Assembly (NCBI RefSeq): GCF_003368535.1
Contig: NZ_QSLN01000008.1
Span: 1 to 64,000, forward strand
Reading direction: 5' to 3'
From: Ammonifex thiophilus
GTDB taxonomy: Bacteria > Bacillota > Desulfotomaculia > Desulfotomaculales > Ammonificaceae
Length of the DNA: 64,000 nt
This document shows, piece after piece, positions 29,921 through 37,136 of the stretch. The notes under the pieces are model-generated. The model was not told where the DNA came from. It made no database searches and was given only the letters and a program-made list of their open reading frames with translations. How positions within the stretch are numbered: position 1 is the first letter of the stretch; every line of letters starts with the position of its first letter. A program made the translations under genes and the position numbers.

Positions 29921-30315
29921 ATAAGGGGAAGAAAGAGGAAGAGTACCTCACCGTGCGGGCGCACGTGCGGGCTCACCTGGCCAACGAGCGCACTTTTCTG
30001 GCCTGGGTGCGCACCTGCCTGGCGCTTATCGCTTTTGGTTTCGTGCTGGTTCGTTGGACTTCTCTCATAGAGATGGCCTCTCCGACCGGGGCTGCACGGG
30101 CTGGCGGGGGGCACTTGAAAATAATGGGGGAGATACTGCTGGGCGGGGCGGCGGTACTCCTAGTGCTGGCCACCATTCGCTTTCTCTGGGTGCGGCGGCA
30201 GCTCATCCTGGGAGTCTACCGTCCCACGGTGACGCTCGACCTGGTAGCGGTGGCTTTCCTTCTGATAATCACCGTGCTGTTAGCCTTTTTCTCCCACGGC
30301 ACCCTCCCCCATTAA
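29899..30315 (+). CDS. DUF202 (YidH-type) membrane protein
   Basis: Small inner-membrane protein of 138 residues with three hydrophobic helices. The DUF202 signature lies before and in helix 1: HLANERTFLAWVRTCLALIAFGF (residues about 30-52). Function is unknown in the family. ATG 29899 with AGGAGAAGAG upstream overlaps the end of the PaaK-like gene by 22 bases, so it is probably translated from the liv transcript. moaA follows after 13 bases. Confidence 0.85.
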   Translation: MRPEEPVDKGKKEEEYLTVRAHVRAHLANERTFLAWVRTCLALIAFGFVLVRWTSLIEMASPTGAARAGGGHLKIMGEILLGGAAVLLVLATIRFLWVRRQLILGVYRPTVTLDLVAVAFLLIITVLLAFFSHGTLPH

Positions 30316-30328
30316 GAGGGGCGATACT

Positions 30329-31279
30329 TTGAAGGTCAACTACTTACGGGTGTCGGTGACCGATCGCTGTAACCTGCGCTGTCGTTACTGCCTGCCGCCA
30401 GAAGGGGTAAAGACAGTGGCGCACGCGGAAATCTTGCGCTTCGAGGAAATCACCCGGATAGTGAGGGCCGCCACCCGCATAGGAGTAAGGAAGGTAAGGC
30501 TTACCGGCGGAGAGCCTTTGGTGCGCAAAAATCTTTCCTCTCTGGTGGCCCAGCTGGCAGCTGTCGAGGGGATCGACGATTTGGCCCTTACTACCAACGG
30601 GATTCTTCTGGCGGCGCAGGCCAGGGAACTGGCGGCAGCGGGGCTTAGGCGGGTGAACGTGAGCCTCGACACCCTAGACCCCCACCGCTACCGCTTCATC
30701 ACGCGGGGAGGAGAACTTATCCGGGTGTGGGAGGGAATCGAACTAGCCTTAGAGCTGGGGCTTGAGCCGGTCAAGCTCAACGTGGTGGTCATAAAAGGGT
30801 TTAACGAAGACGAACTTATCAAGCTGGCTGCTCTTTCCCTGGAACGTCCTTTGCACGTCCGTTTCATCGAGCTCATGCCTTTTGGTCCGGCCCGTGCCTG
30901 GTTTCGGGAGGCCTTTCTGAGCGCGGCGGCAGTGCGAGCGCGACTGGAAAAACATTTCGGTCCCCTGCTTGAGGTGAAAAAACTACAGGGTGCTGGCCCG
31001 GCCTGTTACTATCGGATTCCCGGAGCGCAGGGTACCGTAGGATTCATTGCCGGCATGAGCGGACACATCTGCTCCCGCTGCAACCGTCTGCGTCTGAGCG
31101 CCACCGGTATGCTCCACCCCTGTCTTTTCGGAAGAGGGGAGGTGGACCTGAAAGGCCCGTTGCGGGCAGGAGCAGGGGAAGAAGAGCTGGTGCGCCTTCT
31201 GGCTCAAGCGATAGTCTTGAAGCGCTCCCGCCCTTCCTCCTTGCCGGAGATAGACCACCTTAGCCGCCTGGGGGGTTAA
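30329..31279 (+). CDS. moaA: GTP 3',8-cyclase MoaA
   Basis: Radical-SAM enzyme that rearranges GTP in the first step of molybdenum-cofactor synthesis. The SAM cluster motif is C14-NLR-C18-RY-C21. The second, substrate-binding cluster lies in CSRCNRLRLSATGMLHPC (residues 249-266), and the protein ends in the Gly-Gly tail needed by the family. Length is 316. The start is TTG 30329, 7-8 bases after AAGAGGGG. The MOSC-domain gene on the opposite strand just downstream fits a molybdenum theme. The last 20 bases overlap the convergent DUF72 gene. Confidence 0.95.
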   Translation: MKVNYLRVSVTDRCNLRCRYCLPPEGVKTVAHAEILRFEEITRIVRAATRIGVRKVRLTGGEPLVRKNLSSLVAQLAAVEGIDDLALTTNGILLAAQARELAAAGLRRVNVSLDTLDPHRYRFITRGGELIRVWEGIELALELGLEPVKLNVVVIKGFNEDELIKLAALSLERPLHVRFIELMPFGPARAWFREAFLSAAAVRARLEKHFGPLLEVKKLQGAGPACYYRIPGAQGTVGFIAGMSGHICSRCNRLRLSATGMLHPCLFGRGEVDLKGPLRAGAGEEELVRLLAQAIVLKRSRPSSLPEIDHLSRLGG

Positions 31280-32024
31280 GGGCCTTCACCAACTCCCTTA
31301 ATTCCCGAGCGTTGGCCACGGCGTAACCGGCGGCGTCGTTGTTGAAGAAGGCGTAGACGTCTCTCCCGGTGTTCAGCTGCTGGCGGATGACTTGCGCCCA
31401 GCGGTTCAGTATTTCGGTGGGGTAGCAGGAGGCGTAGAGTCTCTCGTGTCCATGGAAGCGGAGGTAGACGAAATCAGCGGTCACCTCCTCCACGCAGGGC
31501 CAGCGGGGAGCGTCGGCCCAGCAGAGGGCGAAGTTGAAGCGGCGCAGAAGCGCGTATGTCTCGTTGCGGAACCAGGAGGGATGACGGAACTCGAAGGCGT
31601 GCCGGCAGTTACTGGCCACCGGGTGGCTTTTCAGCAGCCGACAGAAGCTTTCCAGGCGCTCCTCCTCGGCACGAGCTCCGGGAGGGAGCTGCCAGAGAAC
31701 AAGGTGAAGCTTTTCTCCCAGCAGAGAAGCATGGGCCAAAAAACGGTCTAGCTCCTCTTCTACTTCCCGCAGGCGCTTTCGGTGGGTGATGTTCTGGTGC
31801 CCCTTTACGGCAAAGGCGAAAGCCGGTGGGGTTAGCTCCTGCCACTTTTTCCAAGTGGAGGGTCGGGGCAAGCGGTAGAAGGTCACGTTGAGCTCCACGG
31901 CGTTGAACTCCCGGGCGTAAAAAGAAAGCCACTTGTCGCGCTCGAGCTCCAGCGGGTAAAATTTCCCCCGCCAGTGCGAGTAGCTATAGCCACTCGTTCC
32001 TAGGAAGAACCGACCTTCCTTCAC
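31260..32024 (-). CDS. DUF72 (YecE-type) TIM-barrel protein
   Basis: A 254-residue DUF72 protein of the YecE family, a TIM-barrel of unknown function. The family start GTSGYSYSHWRGKFYP (residues 9-24), the VELNVTFYRLP strand and the CRHAFEFRHPSWF motif near 140 are present. The start is GTG 32024, with only a weak ribosome site, 2 bases after the MOSC gene, so it is likely coupled. It is third in a tight three-gene unit. Confidence 0.88.
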   Translation of the reverse strand: MKEGRFFLGTSGYSYSHWRGKFYPLELERDKWLSFYAREFNAVELNVTFYRLPRPSTWKKWQELTPPAFAFAVKGHQNITHRKRLREVEEELDRFLAHASLLGEKLHLVLWQLPPGARAEEERLESFCRLLKSHPVASNCRHAFEFRHPSWFRNETYALLRRFNFALCWADAPRWPCVEEVTADFVYLRFHGHERLYASCYPTEILNRWAQVIRQQLNTGRDVYAFFNNDAAGYAVANARELRELVKALNPPGG

Positions 32025-32026
32025 GG

Positions 32027-32458
32027 CTACACTTGCTCCACCGGATCTCCTTGGCGCACTAAACCGCCTTTGACCACCCGGCAGAAGATCCCATCTGTAG
32101 GCAGAAGGCGCAACCCGTGATAGGAGTAGTGGTGGGGTTTTGCTTCTTTGCCCCGCTGCACTACTTCCAGAAGAGCTTCTCCCACCCGCAGCCGGTCGCC
32201 TGGTTGAAGCTGATCCAGATCCAGATCGCGCACCACCAGGTTTTCGGCGAAGACCCCGGGGCGGTAAGGTAGACCGTACGCGCGGGTAAGCTGCAGGGCC
32301 TTCTCTTCGTTAAGAAGGGAAAGCTGCCTCTCCGTACCGGCGTGGGCGTCCCCTTCCAGGCCCCAGTCGGCCACCAGCTTCCCCATCTCCACCGGTTCCT
32401 TGGCGGTTCCCTTCTGCCCGCTGAGGCACACTGCTACCAAGGTTCCGCGCCGAGGCAA
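32027..32458 (-). CDS. MOSC-domain protein
   Basis: MOSC domains occur in molybdenum-cofactor sulfurase and YiiM-type enzymes that use the cofactor or move sulfur. This is the stand-alone short type, 143 residues, with GLEGDAHAG near residue 37, RQLSLL, GVFAENLVV, and the late FCRVVKGGLVRQGDPV motif, including a Cys that may carry sulfur. The TTG 32458 start sits 6 bases after GAGGA and 1 base after the preceding gene. Its closeness to moaA, though on the other strand, supports a molybdenum-related role, but the substrate is unknown. Confidence 0.85.
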   Translation of the reverse strand: MPRRGTLVAVCLSGQKGTAKEPVEMGKLVADWGLEGDAHAGTERQLSLLNEEKALQLTRAYGLPYRPGVFAENLVVRDLDLDQLQPGDRLRVGEALLEVVQRGKEAKPHHYSYHGLRLLPTDGIFCRVVKGGLVRQGDPVEQV

Positions 32459-32459
32459 G

Positions 32460-32801
32460 TTATTCCTCGATCTCGGGGATGAGCACATCCAGGGTCACCT
32501 GCACCTTTCTGTTCGTAGGGTTTTTCACCCGTGCTCGGAAGGTGGACTTTTTAAGCAGGCACTGCCAGAGGGTAACCCCCTCGTGGCAGGCGGTCTTGTC
32601 GGTAGCTACCCAGTTCGAGTCCTGGTTCTCCTCCAGGGTGAGGATGAGTTTCCCGTCGGTTTTGATGCGGAAGTTGGCGTTGAGTAGCCGGCTTTTGAGC
32701 TCGGGGAAAACCTTTTCTTCTCCGGGGTTGAGCACGAGCTCACTGGCCAGGTTATGGATTATCGGCTTCATTCCCGGGGGAAGCAAAAGCTCTTCTTCCA
32801 C
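32460..32801 (-). CDS. unknown beta-rich protein, first gene of the MOSC unit
   Basis: A 113-residue protein that I do not recognise. It has alternating polar and hydrophobic residues typical of a beta sandwich, with KTDGKLILTLEEN, two cysteines (ACHEGVTLWQC) and a C-terminal VKNPTNRKVQVTLDVLIPEIEE stretch (split: strand, then acidic tail). There is no signal peptide. GTG 32801 follows GGAGGAAAAGAA. The stop is 1 base from the MOSC gene, so all three genes form a compact operon. Confidence 0.65.
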   Translation of the reverse strand: MEEELLLPPGMKPIIHNLASELVLNPGEEKVFPELKSRLLNANFRIKTDGKLILTLEENQDSNWVATDKTACHEGVTLWQCLLKKSTFRARVKNPTNRKVQVTLDVLIPEIEE

Positions 32802-32919
32802 TTCTTTTCCTCCTTACTACCAAATTCTCAAGCTTCGCTTGCTTCTATTTTGCTCCCTTCTTGGCCTGGAGGCAAGGGGCTTGTTAAACTTATCGGAGAA
32901 GTAGGGAGGGGGGAAAGGT

Positions 32920-33711
32920 TTGGTTTTCAAGGAAGGCGACCTAGTGATACTTGTCGATCCCAAAGGGAGTTATTTTTTGCAACGACTGACCCCAGGTAAA
33001 AGGTTCCACACCCACCGGGGCTACATCGACCACGACCAAATTATAGGGGCTCCGGCCGGCACCGTGGTAAAGTCTTCTCTGGGACGCGAGTTTTTGGTAT
33101 TCTATCCCTCTACTAAGGAGTACACCCTCAACATGCCGCGTAAAAGCGGGATTATCTATCCCAAGGATGTGGCTACTATCTTGGTCTGGGCAGATATTTT
33201 CCCCGGAGCGAGGGTTCTCTGCGGTGGGGTGGGGAGTGGAGCTTTGCTCATAGCCGTTTTGCGCCAGGTGGGGCCGACAGGCAGGGTGGTGGCCTACGAT
33301 GTGCGAGAGGACATGCTGGCCTGGGCAGAGCAGAATGCTAAAAACTTCCTAGGAGAACTTCCTGGGCTGGAGCTCAAGTTGGGGGACATCTACGAGCCTA
33401 TACCTGAAAGAAATTTCGATCGAGTCTTGCTCGACGTGCCTGAACCTTGGCGGGCCTTGGATACGGTGGAGGCCACCCTCTTGCCCGGTGGAATTTTCTC
33501 CGCTTACGTTCCCTCCATCGTTCAGGTGGATCAGTTGGTCAAAGCGCTGGAGGAGAGGGAAAGTTTCGCTTTGATAGAGTCTTTGGAAGTATTGGTACGT
33601 CACTGGCAGGTAGAGGGGAAGAGCGTGCGCCCATACCATCGTATGGTAGGGCATACGGGCTTCCTGGTCTTCGCCCGCAAGGTTGTCCGTTCCCCGGGAG
33701 AGAGTTGTTAA
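32920..33711 (+). CDS. trmI: tRNA (adenine-58-N1)-methyltransferase TrmI
   Basis: Methylates A58 in the T-loop of tRNA, a modification that stabilises tRNA in thermophiles and is also widespread. The 263-residue protein has the TrmI N-terminal small barrel, with HRGYIDHDQIIG around residue 31, then the Rossmann methyltransferase domain. Its SAM loop GGVGSGALLIAVLRQVGPTG is near residue 105, and the catalytic-region LLDVPEPW is near 172. The start is TTG 32920 after a GGGAGGGGGGAAAG tract. It is divergent from the MOSC unit. A palindrome and a sigma-54 promoter follow immediately downstream. Confidence 0.93.
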   Translation: MVFKEGDLVILVDPKGSYFLQRLTPGKRFHTHRGYIDHDQIIGAPAGTVVKSSLGREFLVFYPSTKEYTLNMPRKSGIIYPKDVATILVWADIFPGARVLCGGVGSGALLIAVLRQVGPTGRVVAYDVREDMLAWAEQNAKNFLGELPGLELKLGDIYEPIPERNFDRVLLDVPEPWRALDTVEATLLPGGIFSAYVPSIVQVDQLVKALEERESFALIESLEVLVRHWQVEGKSVRPYHRMVGHTGFLVFARKVVRSPGESC

Positions 33712-33716
33712 CCTTA

Positions 33717-33732
33717 TGAACACCGGTGTTCA
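33717..33732. promoter_or_regulatory. 16-bp perfect palindrome, candidate enhancer site for a sigma-54 activator
   Basis: TGAACACCGGTGTTCA is a perfect inverted repeat whose centre lies about 97 bases upstream of the transcription start predicted for the sigma-54 promoter at 33796-33811. That is the usual distance for an enhancer-binding-protein site. It begins 6 bases after the trmI stop and is followed by GATTTTAGG, so a short trmI terminator (7-bp stem with a 2-base loop, or 6 bp with a 4-base loop) is the alternative reading. Confidence 0.5.
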
Positions 33733-33795
33733 GATTTTAGGCGGCGGCTTTTCCTCCTTGCGGGGAAAAATAAGTGACGGAAAGGGCAGGAGTTG

Positions 33796-33811
33796 TGGCA
33801 CGCTTTTTGCA
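33796..33811 (+). promoter_or_regulatory. sigma-54 (-24/-12) promoter
   Basis: TGGCAC (33796-33801), five bases and TTGCA (33807-33811) match the sigma-54 consensus TGGCACG-N4-TTGC(A/T), including the G after CAC and the invariant 10-base distance between GG and GC. Transcription would begin near 33822. The only gene downstream on this strand before the convergent uspA is the 57-codon frame at 33905. I found no second match of this quality in the window by eye. Confidence 0.85.
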
Positions 33812-33843
33812 AGAGATAAAAAGCGAAACCCTCTATCGTGGTA

Positions 33844-33885
33844 GACCGCCGGGGGGGTGAAAACCGGCGGTCGCGCCTAATTTTT
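33844..33885 (+). promoter_or_regulatory. leader hairpin with downstream T-tract
   Basis: Within the predicted leader, GACCGCCGG (33844-33852) pairs perfectly with CCGGCGGTC (33864-33872) across an 11-base G-rich loop, and TTTTT follows at 33881-33885. The T-run is 8 bases away from the stem, so it is a poor terminator as drawn. It may act as an attenuator, an RNA-stabilising element or a protein site. The ribosome site starts 4 bases after the T-run. Confidence 0.5.
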
Positions 33886-33904
33886 CCCGGAGGAGGAAGA
33901 GTTG

Positions 33905-34078
33905 ATGAAGGAAAGAGCGTTGGGGTTAGGAGCGGTAAGCGAGAATAAGCAAACCTTCTGGCATCATCTGGCCGATAGAGTCGAGCTTTCTACCACCGAC
34001 CTTTGGGTTTTGGCTTTGACTGCTGGTTCGCTGGCCTTTCTTTACCTTTTGAGCTTTTTGGCTGCCCGGCTGTCTTAA
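33905..34078 (+). CDS. 57-residue single-span membrane protein under a sigma-54 promoter
   Basis: I do not recognise this protein. It has a polar, mildly charged N-terminal half (about 30 residues, with Lys, Glu, His and Arg). One hydrophobic helix follows from about residue 33 to 53 (WVLALTAGSLAFLYLLSFLA), and Arg-Leu-Ser ends it. ATG 33905 has a very strong GGAGGAGGA ribosome site 7 bases upstream. The frame, the ribosome site and the sigma-54 promoter all agree that it is a real gene despite its size. It appears monocistronic, since a 7-bp hairpin overlaps its stop and uspA converges 14 bases later. A regulatory or accessory subunit role is only a guess. Confidence 0.75.
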   Translation: MKERALGLGAVSENKQTFWHHLADRVELSTTDLWVLALTAGSLAFLYLLSFLAARLS

Positions 34079-34092
34079 AGGCTGGGAGCCTT

Positions 34093-34521
34093 TCACTTCA
34101 CGATCACAACCGGGCAGGGAGCGAGGGCGATGACCTTAGTGCTCACGCTCCCTAAAAATATTCCTTTGAGGGGGCTCATGCCCCGGCTGCCCATGACTAT
34201 AAGGTCGTAGCCTTTTTGGGCCGCGTAGTTGGCTATTTCTTGCCCCGCGTCCCCTACTAGCACTACCTTGTCTGCCTGGTATCCTTCTTCCTTAACTATC
34301 TTTTCTGCCTCGTCCAGTATCTTTTCCGCAGCCCTCTTTTCGGCCTCCTCCACCTGCTCCCGAGTAAGCCAGGGGCCGTACTCGAAAGTGGGGTCTATCG
34401 GCGGTGCCACAGTGAGAATGGTGAGCTTGGCCTGGTTGCTTATCCGCGCCAATTTAATCCCTTCCCGTAGGGCGCGCAGGGAGTTTTCCGAGCCGTCTAT
34501 CGGCACCAGGATCTTCTGCAT
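34093..34521 (-). CDS. universal stress protein (UspA family)
   Basis: Cytoplasmic ATP-binding stress protein, 142 residues. It begins with KILVPIDGSENS and has the nucleotide-binding pattern Gly-2X-Gly-9X-Gly-Ser in GSRGMSPLKGIFLGSVS (residues about 114-130), placing it in the ATP-binding subgroup. The protein ends in PVVIVK, as is usual. ATG 34521 has AAAGGAGG upstream and a strong promoter at 34560-34589. It converges on the sigma-54-driven small gene. Confidence 0.93.
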   Translation of the reverse strand: MQKILVPIDGSENSLRALREGIKLARISNQAKLTILTVAPPIDPTFEYGPWLTREQVEEAEKRAAEKILDEAEKIVKEEGYQADKVVLVGDAGQEIANYAAQKGYDLIVMGSRGMSPLKGIFLGSVSTKVIALAPCPVVIVK

Positions 34522-34559
34522 GGACGAAAACCTCCTTTAAAGAGCTTGCGATTGGCTTC

Positions 34560-34589
34560 ATTTTAACTTTCGGCTAGAGAATTTGTCAA
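34560..34589 (-). promoter_or_regulatory. strong sigma-A-type promoter of the universal stress gene
   Basis: On the minus strand, a perfect TTGACA (complement of 34584-34589), an 18-base spacer and TAAAAT (complement of 34560-34565). The start of transcription would be about 32 bases before the ATG. Confidence 0.75.
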
Positions 34590-34606
34590 TTGAGACAGAC
34601 GGAGAG

Positions 34607-34615
34607 TGTTAAAAT
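34607..34615 (+). promoter_or_regulatory. extended -10 element before queA
   Basis: TG-T-TAAAAT is an extended -10 motif 18 bases before the queA ATG. A weak TTGAGA lies only 14 bases upstream, so recognition would rest on the extended -10. Confidence 0.4.
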
Positions 34616-34632
34616 AGTGCCTGGAGGTTAAA

Positions 34633-35670
34633 ATGGCGGTGGCGCTTAAGCGCAGCGATTTCGAGTACTATTTGCCCAAGGAGCTCATTGCCCAGGAACC
34701 TTTGCCGGAAAGAGACAAGTCGCGTCTCATGGTGGTTTACCGCGACCGGGAGGAGTTCGAGCATCGGCTTTTCCGCGACCTGCCAGAGTACCTGGTGCCC
34801 GGGGACGTTCTGGTGCTCAACCGCACCCGCGTTTTGCCGGCGCGCCTTTACGGCGCGAAAGAAGGCACTGGCGGGAAAGTGGAGGTCTTGCTGCTGAGAC
34901 AGCTGGAACCGGACTTGTGGGAGGTGCTGGTCCGCCCCGGGCGCCGGGTGCCGGAGGGCACCCGGATAGTGTTCGGTGGGGGGCTTTTGCGGGGGGAGGT
35001 CCTGAGCCGCCTGGGAAGTGGGGGGAGACTCATCCGGTTTACCTGCGAAGGGGATTTTTTCTCTTTGCTGCACCGGCTAGGGGAGATTCCTCTCCCTCCC
35101 TATATAAAAAGGAAGCTGGCTGAGCCGGAGCGCTATCAGACGGTCTACGCTTCTGAGCCTGGCTCGGCTGCCGCGCCGACGGCCGGACTTCACTTCACCC
35201 CGGAGCTTTTGCAAAAGCTTCAAGAAAAGGGAGTGGAAGTGGTAACCCTCACCCTGCATATAGGGCTAGATACCTTTCGCCCGGTCAAGGAGGAAGACAT
35301 AACCGCCCACCGCATGCACTCGGAGGAGTACCATCTCCCGGAGGCTACGGCCGAAGCTGTGAACCGAGCCAAGAGAGAGGGAAGGAGGATAGTGGCGGTG
35401 GGGACCACGGTAGTTCGCTGCCTGGAGTCGGTGGCCGACGAGCGGGGACTCGTACGAGCCGGGAGAGGCTTTACTGACCTTTTCATCTATCCAGGCTACC
35501 GCTTCAAGGTGATAGACGCCCTGGTGACTAACTTTCACCTCCCCGGCTCCACACTCCTCATGCTGGTGGCGGCTTTTGCCGGGAGGGAAAAAATCCTGCG
35601 CGCGTACGCTGAAGCCGTACGCTTGCGCTACCGTTTTTTTAGCTTCGGGGATGCCATGCTAATCCTTTGA
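34633..35670 (+). CDS. queA: S-adenosylmethionine:tRNA ribosyltransferase-isomerase QueA
   Basis: Transfers and rearranges the ribose of SAM onto preQ1-modified tRNA to give epoxyqueuosine. The 345-residue protein begins with [23 protein letters not shown] (residues 8-30), has the [17 protein letters not shown] motif, the [12 protein letters not shown] motif near residue 185, and [20 protein letters not shown] near the C-terminus. ATG 34633 follows CTGGAGG by 5 bases. No tgt is seen nearby; it usually follows queA in other genomes. Confidence 0.96.
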   Translation: MAVALKRSDFEYYLPKELIAQEPLPERDKSRLMVVYRDREEFEHRLFRDLPEYLVPGDVLVLNRTRVLPARLYGAKEGTGGKVEVLLLRQLEPDLWEVLVRPGRRVPEGTRIVFGGGLLRGEVLSRLGSGGRLIRFTCEGDFFSLLHRLGEIPLPPYIKRKLAEPERYQTVYASEPGSAAAPTAGLHFTPELLQKLQEKGVEVVTLTLHIGLDTFRPVKEEDITAHRMHSEEYHLPEATAEAVNRAKREGRRIVAVGTTVVRCLESVADERGLVRAGRGFTDLFIYPGYRFKVIDALVTNFHLPGSTLLMLVAAFAGREKILRAYAEAVRLRYRFFSFGDAMLIL

Positions 35671-35691
35671 AGATAGGTGGTGGCTTAAAAA

Positions 35692-36075
35692 TTGAGCCTG
35701 CGCATTTATCGTACTTCACTCACCCCTGAACACCTGGGGCAGGCGGTGGAGCTGTGGTTCAAAAGGCGGGGTTTTGAGACCCAGAGGCTCAAGGACGAGA
35801 CCGGGGTGGTGGTGCAGGCCCGCAAGGGAGGGACGTGGGCGCAGGTGGCAGGCATGTCCGCCGCCTTTACCGTTTACCTGCGCCCGCGCGGAGAAGGAGT
35901 GGAGGTTTCCACTCAAGTCACTCGCTGGCTTGATAAGGCAGCAGCAGGAGCAGCAGGGGTGCTCATCTTTTCTCCCCTCATGCTCACAGCTGGCTGGGGC
36001 ATCTACCAGCAGAACAAGCTCAAGGAAGAGCTCCTCACCTTTCTCGAATACTATGTGGCCGAGGTAGGCTCTTAG
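35692..36075 (+). CDS. unknown protein with one membrane segment
   Basis: A 127-residue protein that I do not recognise. The N-terminal 85 residues look like a small alpha/beta domain (LGQAVELWFKRRGFETQ, then alternating beta strands). A hydrophobic segment AGAAGVLIFSPLMLTAGWGIY lies near 86-106, and an amphipathic C-terminal helix follows. The start is TTG 35692, preceded by AGGTGG. It lies 21 bases after queA in the same direction and overlaps the end of the convergent ldh gene by 4 bases. The topology would put the N-terminal domain in the cytoplasm or outside; the sequence does not decide. Confidence 0.65.
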   Translation: MSLRIYRTSLTPEHLGQAVELWFKRRGFETQRLKDETGVVVQARKGGTWAQVAGMSAAFTVYLRPRGEGVEVSTQVTRWLDKAAAGAAGVLIFSPLMLTAGWGIYQQNKLKEELLTFLEYYVAEVGS

Positions 36076-37001
36076 AAACCTACCTCGGCTTGTGCCTTTA
36101 GAAGCGTGTCCACCGAGCGCCTGAGCTCTTCTTCTTCCCTGGAAGAAAGGGGGAGCTCAAGGGTGAAGAGTCGTCCTTCTCTGCCCACCACGGTAGGCAG
36201 GCTGAAGGCCACCCCTTCGTACCCGTAGGTTCCCTCCACCGGACCGGTGACGGTTAGCACACTATGCTGGTTCTTGAGTATGGCCTCGCAGAGGCGGCGG
36301 ATCCCGAGCCCGATGGCATAGTAGGTGGCTCCTTTGCGCTCGATGATGCGGTAGGCGGCTTGGCGCACATACTGGTCGATTTGCTCCTTATCTGGCGGTT
36401 TTAGGCCGCGCTGTTGACAAAAGTCTTCCAAGGGTATGCCGGCCACGGTGGCCCGGCTCCACAGGAGAACGGCCGTATCTCCGTGTTCGCCGATGACGTA
36501 GGCGTGTAGGTTGCGGGCATCCACCCCGGTATACTGGCTTAGGGCGTAGCGGAAGCGGGCGCTGTCTAAAATGGTTCCTGTGCCTAGAACGCGTCGAGGA
36601 TCGAGGTCGAGCAGGCGCGAGGCCACGTAGGTCAGTACGTCCACGGGGTTGGTCACCATCAGCAAAATGCCCCCTCGCCAGTGGACGGCCAGCTTTCCTG
36701 CCACCTCTTTCAGCACGGCCACATTGCGCTGGGTGAGATCGAGCCGTGTCTCACCGGGGCGCTGATTGGCCCCGGCGGCGAAAATAATAAGATCGGCATT
36801 GCCGACATCCGAATAATCCCCTGCGTAGATCTTAACCGGGGTAGTGAAGGCGGTGCTGTCTCCCAGGTCCAGGGCTTCTCCTTCGGCTTTGGCGCGATTT
36901 ACGTCTATGAGCACTATCTCTTCTCCTAGCCCGCTGGCTATAAGCGCGTAGGCGGCAGTGGCTCCTACCGATCCTGCTCCGATGATGGCGATCTTTGCCA
37001 T
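36072..37001 (-). CDS. ldh: L-lactate dehydrogenase
   Basis: NAD-dependent interconversion of pyruvate and lactate. The 309-residue protein has the Rossmann GAGSVGATAA at residues 8-17 and the specificity loop GANQRPGETR. Gln80 corresponds to LDH Gln102, where malate dehydrogenases have Arg, and Arg86 to the catalytic loop Arg109. It also has DSARFR with the substrate Arg and GEHGDT with the catalytic His. Gln at the specificity site supports lactate over malate. ATG 37001 is preceded by AAAGGGGGA. It is transcribed alone. Fructose 1,6-bisphosphate activation is common in the family but not visible here. Confidence 0.92.
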   Translation of the reverse strand: MAKIAIIGAGSVGATAAYALIASGLGEEIVLIDVNRAKAEGEALDLGDSTAFTTPVKIYAGDYSDVGNADLIIFAAGANQRPGETRLDLTQRNVAVLKEVAGKLAVHWRGGILLMVTNPVDVLTYVASRLLDLDPRRVLGTGTILDSARFRYALSQYTGVDARNLHAYVIGEHGDTAVLLWSRATVAGIPLEDFCQQRGLKPPDKEQIDQYVRQAAYRIIERKGATYYAIGLGIRRLCEAILKNQHSVLTVTGPVEGTYGYEGVAFSLPTVVGREGRLFTLELPLSSREEEELRRSVDTLLKAQAEVGF

Positions 37002-37136
37002 AAAGGTCCCCCTTTAGCGTCGTTTACCTTTAGTTTCTCCCGGTGCCGAAGTATTTCCTCCGTTCTGAGGAGGGGGTGAAACGAGTTTTGTAGAAGTCCT
37101 GTTAAAGCGAGCCTTGAGGAAAGGAGCGAGCAGTCC

